In this document: in pieces, positions 58,715 to 64,000 of the stretch
Numbering within the stretch: the stretch's first letter is position 1
Layout of the letters: each line of letters starts with the position of its first letter
Origin: Deltaproteobacteria bacterium
GTDB taxonomy: Bacteria; Desulfobacterota; Desulfobacteria; Desulfobacterales; C00003060
Length of the DNA: 64,000 nucleotides
Assembly (NCBI GenBank): GCA_003647275.1
Contig: QMMN01000001.1
Location: 104,179-168,178, forward strand
Reading direction: 5' to 3'
Translations under genes and position numbers: made by a program
The notes under the pieces: model-generated
The model's database searches: none
The model's input: the letters and a program-made list of their open reading frames with translations, nothing else
What the model was told of the DNA's origin: nothing

Positions 58715-60658
58715 TTACAAGGCATGGGCCACCCTGGCTCCGTCAGCAATGGCATTTAAGCAGGTGCCCGGCGAGCGAGCATCACCTATGACCTCCACAC
58801 GGGAGACTTCTTGCTCAAGTTCTTCTGAAAAAGGATCAAAAGATCGCACGCCAAGGGCATTGACAAGGGTGTCCACACCTGAGAGCACGTTTTGTTCCCC
58901 GGATTCTGCGGTTGTCTTCTGGTAATATAATCGGTCCCCGTCTATGCACTGAACGATGGCATTGGTTATGAAATTCACTCCGGCCTCTTTTAGGTTCTTA
59001 AACAACAGAAGCCGGCGAGCAGGCCCGATATCATGGCCTGCCCATTTAAGCTGCTCAATGATGATCACCCCTTTTCCTTGGGCCGCTAAGTAGTGGGCTG
59101 TCTCGCACCCGGTCATGCCTCCACCCATGACCACAATCCATTGGCCGGTCTTTGCACATCCTGCCAGCACATCATGAGCTGTCAGCACTCGGGAACCATC
59201 AAGGCCGGAGATGGCTGGCCGGGCAGGTACAGCCCCTGTAGCCAGTATAACCACATCTGGATGCTTTTTAAGCACGAGTTCACGATTGGCTTCAGTTCCT
59301 AGATAAATCGTCACCTTCAGTTTTCTGAGCTGACCTTCCAAGTAATCCACGATCTTCTTGAATGCTTCCTTATTGGGCGGCACACAGGCAAGCTGGATCT
59401 GCCCTCCCAAGCGCTCGGCCTTTTCATATAGGAAAACCTTATGTCCACGCAGGGCAGCTACCCGAGCGGCCTCCATACCTGCTGGCCCTCCGCCAATAAC
59501 CACCACCGTCCTGGGATGGTCTGTCTTTGTCACGGCATATTTCCTGTCTCGTCCTACAGCCGCGTTAACCATGCAGGTGATTGGCTTCTGGCGTAGAAGG
59601 TGATCAATGCACCCCTGGTTGCAGCCTATACATGGCCGAATATCTGCGGTGCGCCCTTCATAAGCCTTTTGAGGCCAATCAGGGTCTGCAAGAAGTGCCC
59701 TTCCCAGCGCTAGGAGGTCGGCCTTTCTGTCCTCAAGGGCCTGCTCTGCAAACTCGGGTGTCGTAATCCGTCCTACGCCGACCACCGGAATGCGCACAGC
59801 TTGTTTGACCGCTGCAGAAAGATGCAGGTGTACCCCAGGGCCCATGGGCAGTGGCGAGATGATCATGTGAGGCGTCACGTACACTCCCCCGGATACATTT
59901 ATCAGGTCGAGTCCCTCATTCTCCAAGATTTTGGCTATTTGAGCTGTTTCACCAATGTTCAGACCTTCGGGCACATAATCTTCACCATTCATACGCGCTG
60001 AGAGAATAAAATGAGGGCCAAGCTGATCTCGTGAGGCGCTTACAATTTCCAGCAAGAACCGTAGACGGTTCTTCAGGCTGCCACCGTAGGCATCCTGCCT
60101 CTTGTTGGTGTATGGAGAGAGAAACTCACTGATCAGGTAATCGTGTGCGGCATGGAACTCCACACCATCAAAGCCGGCCTCCTTTGCTCGTCTGGCTGCC
60201 TGTACAAAGGCATCAATCACCATGGCGATCTCATCCAGAGACATTTCCTTCGGCGTGATGCGGGTAGCCGGGCTGGCGATGGCTGAAGGGGCCAGTGGCT
60301 GGCTACTGGTAATCTTTGGATTTGCATGGCGGCCCCCGTGGTGCAGTTGAAGTAAGCAAGCTGCACCATGTGCCTTGATGGTCTCTGCCAGCGTCTTCAA
60401 GCCCTGCACAAGATTATCGTCATAGGCGCCCAACTGGCCAATGAAGGCTTGACCAGTCGGATGGACCCAGGTTCCTTCCACAATAATCATACCTACGCCG
60501 CCTCTTGCCCGCGTCTCATAATGATCTACAAGGCGTTGGGTTACTTCCCCTCGGGCTGAAGCAAAATTGGTACCCACCGGCGACATGACGATCCGATTTT
60601 TAAAGGTAATGTGGTTTACGACAATCGGGGAAAACAACAACTTGAATTCACGATGCAT
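58715..60658 (-). CDS. NADH:flavin oxidoreductase / 2,4-dienoyl-CoA reductase-type enoate reductase
   Basis: 647 residues, three parts. Residues 1-340: old-yellow-enzyme TIM barrel (LFSPIVVNHITFKNRIVMSPVG, FDGVEFHAAHDYLISEFLSPYTNKRQDAYGGS). About 345-375: the iron-sulfur motif CIGCNQGCIDHLL...C. About 385-647: FAD/NAD domain (TVVVIGGGPAGMEAARVAALRGHKV, VVMGGGMTGCETAHYLA). It reduces conjugated double bonds of enoates or enoyl-CoAs with FMN, FAD and [4Fe-4S]. Cytoplasmic. Substrate undetermined; it lies between sixA and a broken enoyl-CoA hydratase. Confidence 0.92.
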   Translation of the reverse strand: MHREFKLLFSPIVVNHITFKNRIVMSPVGTNFASARGEVTQRLVDHYETRARGGVGMIIVEGTWVHPTGQAFIGQLGAYDDNLVQGLKTLAETIKAHGAACLLQLHHGGRHANPKITSSQPLAPSAIASPATRITPKEMSLDEIAMVIDAFVQAARRAKEAGFDGVEFHAAHDYLISEFLSPYTNKRQDAYGGSLKNRLRFLLEIVSASRDQLGPHFILSARMNGEDYVPEGLNIGETAQIAKILENEGLDLINVSGGVYVTPHMIISPLPMGPGVHLHLSAAVKQAVRIPVVGVGRITTPEFAEQALEDRKADLLALGRALLADPDWPQKAYEGRTADIRPCIGCNQGCIDHLLRQKPITCMVNAAVGRDRKYAVTKTDHPRTVVVIGGGPAGMEAARVAALRGHKVFLYEKAERLGGQIQLACVPPNKEAFKKIVDYLEGQLRKLKVTIYLGTEANRELVLKKHPDVVILATGAVPARPAISGLDGSRVLTAHDVLAGCAKTGQWIVVMGGGMTGCETAHYLAAQGKGVIIIEQLKWAGHDIGPARRLLLFKNLKEAGVNFITNAIVQCIDGDRLYYQKTTAESGEQNVLSGVDTLVNALGVRSFDPFSEELEQEVSRVEVIGDARSPGTCLNAIADGARVAHAL

Positions 60659-60870
60659 GAACTTTTGCCCTTCCGACTAGAATTGGAGGAGTGGCTCAGC
60701 CGCAATCAACATTCATTATGATTGGGTACACCAGGCGCCCATCTCCGTCAACCCAAATCCGTGCCTCTAACCGACACCTCCCGCCTCCATATCCTTTGCT
60801 GCCTTGATAGAAAGATAGTATCCAGTTGGGCTGATGTATACAACATGATTACGGAAACATGGAGGCCTCT

Positions 60871-61140
60871 ATGGAACCAAAGGTTCTCACGACCAAGGAA
60901 ACCGGACTGGTGATCATTACCCTGAACCGCCCTGATGTTTATAACGCCCTTGATCAGAACTTACTGAAAGGCCTGGCTGAACATCTTTTGGATGTTAGCC
61001 CGGATAAGTGCGCACGAGTTCGGGAATCTATGGAGATCGTCGCCTTTGATAGGCCAATTGCCTCAGAGCAAGCCCTGACCTGGAGGCTGGTCAAGGTTTT
61101 GAAACTCTTCGATGAAATAAACCTGCCCCTCGATTCATGA
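60871..61140 (+). pseudogene. enoyl-CoA hydratase with internal deletion
   Basis: From ATG 60871 behind ATGGAGG, the frame starts as a crotonase (VLTTKETGLVIITLNRPDVYNALDQNLLKGLAEHL), then at about 60990-61030 jumps to a late segment (MEIVAFDRPIASEQALTWRLVKVL, matching the GRPISAEEAL..GLVN region). The oxyanion-hole and catalytic Glu parts (roughly 120 residues) are missing. The frame stays open to a TGA, overlapping the end of the FBP aldolase/phosphatase gene. Not an active hydratase. Confidence 0.75.
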
Positions 61141-62256
61141 TACCGCGATATCAGTCCTTTCCAAGACCTTGAATTTGGGTTCAAGTTTTTCCATCTTTTT
61201 CACGATACCGCCATATTCAAGTTCAGAGTAAGGAAGCATAGCCGCGCCAGAAAAGCCTTGTTCCCTCATCTCATAGGCCTTACGGGAAGCTTTCTCGCGC
61301 ACATAGTCCCAGTAGGGGTGATCAAAGGCGTCGGCAGGATGCGTTAATTTCCCGTTATGCACGCAAAAGGCCATACAGGAGACAATAGGCGGACCATCGA
61401 AAAAGGAAACACTCGTATTTCGCTTTACAGGCATTAGAGGCCCTGTATGGCTTCCTCGCATGAATCCTGCTACATAGTGACAGATGCTAAAAGGCGCAAG
61501 CACCTCGCCGGTGGCTGGAAAGGCTCCTTGAACGCGCACCAGCATGACCGGATCATCCTTGCCTGTGTACTTGCCAGCAATATTGTGAAGACGTGTCGTG
61601 CTCACAGAAACCACTTGTTCTCCGTTTTCGCGGGAGTGAATTGACTCGATGACAAAGCGTTGATTGTCTCTCAATAGGGCTGCAATATCGTAGAGATCTT
61701 CAGGTGAATTCAGCTCGATGATGCGGTCGCCTTCGGTATAGGAAACATCCATGATCGTAAATTTGAACCCCTTTTCCATCTTGGGTGCCAGTATCAGGCC
61801 CGAATTGAACATCGGGTCTGCAAAGGCCAGATACATGGGGAGGTTATAGGCACCCGGATCGGTCTTATCTGCAGCAAACATGAGAAAGGGCTCATTAGGG
61901 CGTTCTTCAAATTCTATTTCTGCCACAGCAGGCCCCATCCCTTTCACATTGCCTGAAAAGGCATCCTTCAATAAATCTTGGCCAGCACCGTAAAGGCCTT
62001 GCCGTTTGGCCCTCTTGGTCCCTTCAAGAAAAGCATCCCATGCCAACTTGTGAATCTTTTCATTCAAAATCCCGTATTGGTGAGTCATCAGCAGTGCAAT
62101 GTCATCACCAGTGCTGGAGATGAAGGCGTCCTCAACGAGCGATGGTGAGGCACTTTTTACATAGTCTTTTACAATGGAAAACAGTTGTCTGCTTGGAGCG
62201 ATGTGCCCGCCAACGCTCCCAATATCGGCTTTGATGATACTCAGTGTGATTTTCAT
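61135..62256 (-). CDS. fructose-1,6-bisphosphate aldolase/phosphatase, archaeal type
   Basis: 373 residues; a bifunctional gluconeogenic enzyme that makes FBP from triose phosphates and dephosphorylates it to F6P. ITLSIIKADIGSVGGHIAPS, STGDDIALLMTH, GQDLLKDAFSGNVKGMGPAVAE, ADKTDPGAYNLPMYLAF, CHYVAGFMRGSHTGPLMPV and FDGPPIVSCMAF are the metal and substrate blocks of this family. Typical of archaea and deep-branching or autotrophic bacteria. The start follows GGAGGGC. A hairpin GGCTGG/CCAGCC lies just upstream of the ribosome-binding site. Confidence 0.94.
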   Translation of the reverse strand: MKITLSIIKADIGSVGGHIAPSRQLFSIVKDYVKSASPSLVEDAFISSTGDDIALLMTHQYGILNEKIHKLAWDAFLEGTKRAKRQGLYGAGQDLLKDAFSGNVKGMGPAVAEIEFEERPNEPFLMFAADKTDPGAYNLPMYLAFADPMFNSGLILAPKMEKGFKFTIMDVSYTEGDRIIELNSPEDLYDIAALLRDNQRFVIESIHSRENGEQVVSVSTTRLHNIAGKYTGKDDPVMLVRVQGAFPATGEVLAPFSICHYVAGFMRGSHTGPLMPVKRNTSVSFFDGPPIVSCMAFCVHNGKLTHPADAFDHPYWDYVREKASRKAYEMREQGFSGAAMLPYSELEYGGIVKKMEKLEPKFKVLERTDIAVS

Positions 62257-62412
62257 GGCGCCCTCCTTTCATACTGGCTGGCGTACCAGCCCCAAAAAAC
62301 TGATGAAGCTTCAAAAACACAAAAAAGCTGAACAGCCTCTCAAAGCTTTTCAGATCACAGTGCATTAATTGAATATGCCCATTTAAATCATCAACTTGGA
62401 TATAAAATGCTG

Positions 62413-62433
62413 AAAATACATTCACTGTATTTT
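62413..62433. promoter_or_regulatory. palindrome upstream of the FBP aldolase/phosphatase gene
   Basis: AAAATACA-N5-TGTATTTT, a perfect 8-bp inverted repeat about 157 bp before the gene start. It could be an operator in the 62257-62747 gap, where no other feature was recognised. No second copy was found. Confidence 0.4.
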
Positions 62434-62747
62434 GGCCATGTGTACTAATTGACCGATGAATTATTGGTTGAACGACTAAGTGAAACCAAGAAGCAGGGGA
62501 ATTGTTCAGGGAAATCGCTTTGTTTGCTCAACTTTCCCCACTGACAAATTCACGGGACGATCAGCATTCCAAACAGTTTGCCTCTGTCGAGATGATACTG
62601 GAAAGTCCCAACAGAACACACAGCGTTCTGTCAGGATCTAGGTAGGCACACTTTGAGATTCATCTCCCCCCGACCAAATTGTCAAGTGATAGGTTGGTGG
62701 ATAAAAGTTTATATTTGTTAATCAAAAATTTTAAAAGGTTACGCCCT

Positions 62748-63167
62748 TCATTCACCAATGATCTTGACCAGTACCCTCTTTTTCCTACGACCATCAAACT
62801 CACCATAAAAGATCTGCTCCCAGGTACCGAAATCGAGCCTTCCATCCGTCACGGCAACAACCACCTCCCGGCCCATGATCTGTCGCTTCATATGAGCATC
62901 TGCATTGTCCTCGCCCACGTTATGGCGATATTGGGAAACAGGCTCATGGGGGGCAAGTTTTTCGAGCCAGACATCATAATCGTGGTGAAGTCCTGATTCA
63001 TCATCGTTGATAAACACGGAAGCTGTGATGTGCATGGCATTCACGAGCACAAGACCCTCTTTGATACCACTTTCCCTCAAGCAGTCTTCAACCTGGGGCG
63101 TGATGTTAATAAAGGCTCGTCTTCCGGATACATGAAACCACAATTCTTTTCGGTAGCTTTTCATCAT
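62748..63167 (-). CDS. YjbQ/UPF0047-family protein
   Basis: 139 residues. [52 protein letters not shown] and [45 protein letters not shown] are the family blocks, with the conserved His, Glu and Asp residues of the putative metal site. Some homologues show weak thiamine phosphate synthase activity; the physiological role is unsettled. Single gene. Confidence 0.9.
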   Translation of the reverse strand: MMKSYRKELWFHVSGRRAFINITPQVEDCLRESGIKEGLVLVNAMHITASVFINDDESGLHHDYDVWLEKLAPHEPVSQYRHNVGEDNADAHMKRQIMGREVVVAVTDGRLDFGTWEQIFYGEFDGRRKKRVLVKIIGE

Positions 63168-63529
63168 ATTCTCCTGTCCCTAAGACTTATATGGCGTTCA
63201 TCACTTTAAGAATGTCTAATTATGTTGTTTTCCAAAAGTGCGGGTTTTACGTCCAACCTTCAGTTTCCCCAAAGCGCAAGACCCCACTCCTCTTTTGAGA
63301 AATGGGGCCTTGGTATCGGTTCATGACACCCTCAAATGTAAGGTTAATTTGTCAGCTTGAGAGTGAAGCTCTCTGGAGCAAGTTGGGGGTTAGCGACCGC
63401 TGTGCATTTTCAAGGATAAATACCACACATACTGGTATCGGTCAATGGCTTTACATGCTGATTATAGCCCATAGGCGAAAAGGCGCGAAACAGCATGTCT
63501 GATAGGGCAGGCAGGGGCAACAACAAACC

Positions 63530-63690
63530 AGCAGATGGGCATTTCACGCTTTCTGGCCGGCCAGCGCCAGCGGGTAGGTGTAGCCCGGGCATTGGGAGGG
63601 ATCCCCCCTGTCCTATTAATGGATGAGCCCTTTGGAGCCATTGATCCGATAACTCGCCTGGCGTTACGGAAGTTGCCTACGAGTACCTCG
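63530..63690 (+). pseudogene. glycine betaine-type ABC ATPase fragment
   Basis: The frame [41 protein letters not shown] contains the end of the signature and Walker B of an OpuCA/ProV-like ATPase. One extra C at about 63558 shifts the frame within LSGGQRQR (THE preceding frame reads HFTLSG). Walker A and all flanks are missing. After 63690 the sequence joins an unrelated short end [13 protein letters not shown] followed by a stop. The remainder of 63168-64000 has no gene. Confidence 0.65.
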
Positions 63691-63938
63691 TTGAACATGG
63701 CTTAATCAAACGGTAAGACGATTGCTTGAGATCTGAGGGGGTTAATCAGGACTGTCCAGTTGTTTCTTACAATCCATTTCGACTTCTTTGAGTCCGGGTT
63801 TCCAATACAAACCGAATCTTTCTTTTACCTCCACGTGTCTCTACGACAGTCATTCAAATCTGGTGGAGAAAACTGACCCTAAGTACACGTATTCTTAAAT
63901 ACGATTACGTATAATTATAGGTGCATTAAATAAGTTCG

Positions 63939-63984
63939 AAGTGCCTAAAATGCCTAAAGTATATTAAAGTGCCTAAAGTTAAGG
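63939..63984 (+). repeat. short tandem-like repeat GTGCCTAAA
   Basis: GTGCCTAAAA, TGCCTAAAGT and AGTGCCTAAAGTT occur one after another near the right edge of the window. Imperfect units, incomplete because the window ends 16 bp later. Confidence 0.6.
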
Positions 63985-64000
63985 TATTCTGCCATTTTAT

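Noticed and set aside
58521..58925. 134-codon plus-strand frame
   Set aside because: Its second half is antisense to the enoate reductase 3' end and the first half matches no family.

Overview
The window looks like a chromosomal segment of an anaerobic Desulfobacterota (deltaproteobacterium-like) organism. This is an inference from gene content and order: a sirC-like/hemX/hemA cluster, an archaeal-type FBP aldolase/phosphatase, a MoeA-PBP fusion next to a ModE-type HTH protein, an HDOD protein, a DUF1573 protein with a probable selenocysteine codon, and remnants of a [NiFe] hydrogenase. No 16S rRNA is present to confirm it. No CRISPR array, prophage or intact insertion sequence was seen. The only RNA gene of certain type is one tRNA-Met; a lysine riboswitch and one candidate small RNA are also present.

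Layout. 1-5.7 kb: an aconitase cut by the window edge (-), an FKBP-type PPIase, a small HAD phosphatase, and dapA under a lysine riboswitch with its own terminator. 5.3-9.0 kb: a DUF2784 membrane protein (-), then a metal-uptake regulon (Fur-family regulator, a tiny Cys-rich membrane protein, znuA-znuC-znuB) with the same palindrome upstream of both the regulator and znuA. 9.0-16.7 kb: a seven-gene chorismate-to-tyrosine operon (DAHP synthase, aroB, a chorismate mutase-aroE fusion, aroA, aroK, aroC, tyrA) preceded by a 36-codon leader peptide with a Phe/Tyr/Trp run and mutually exclusive antiterminator and terminator stems. 16.8-23.6 kb: repeats, tRNA-Met, an FG-GAP exported protein (-), ubiE/menG bracketed by two copies of one inverted-repeat element, a RelA/SpoT-fold-like protein (-), and a free-standing archaeal-type threonyl-tRNA editing domain. 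23.6-30.9 kb: PHP protein, precorrin-2 dehydrogenase, HemX, HemA, FabD, an XRE-cupin regulator, and on the minus strand a HAD protein and the DUF1573 protein. 30.9-37.1 kb: lipoprotein, ModE-type HTH, MoeA-PBP, TPR protein, a candidate small RNA, NAD kinase (-). 37.2-49.2 kb: a broken branched-chain amino acid ABC locus, pncB/pncA (-), fabH, purL, purQ, and three truncated genes (nadM-type, chemoreceptor, hydrogenase). 49.5-56.2 kb: a CheD-like protein lacking the catalytic Cys, an HDOD protein, then KAS III - phasin-like - UbiB kinase - phasin-like - KAS III. 56.3-64 kb: an IS remnant, a VIT-like membrane protein, a hydrolase, SixA, an enoate reductase, a deleted enoyl-CoA hydratase, FBP aldolase/phosphatase, YjbQ and an ABC ATPase remnant.

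Two themes stand out. First, RNA-level control of amino acid synthesis (lysine riboswitch and aromatic attenuator) and a probable UGA-Sec protein. Second, a genome shaped by short inverted-repeat elements and by small deletions that leave gene ends fused: livM/livF, hydrogenase/MCP, an internally deleted enoyl-CoA hydratase, and truncated nadM and fabH. All family assignments come from reading the translated sequence; nothing was searched.
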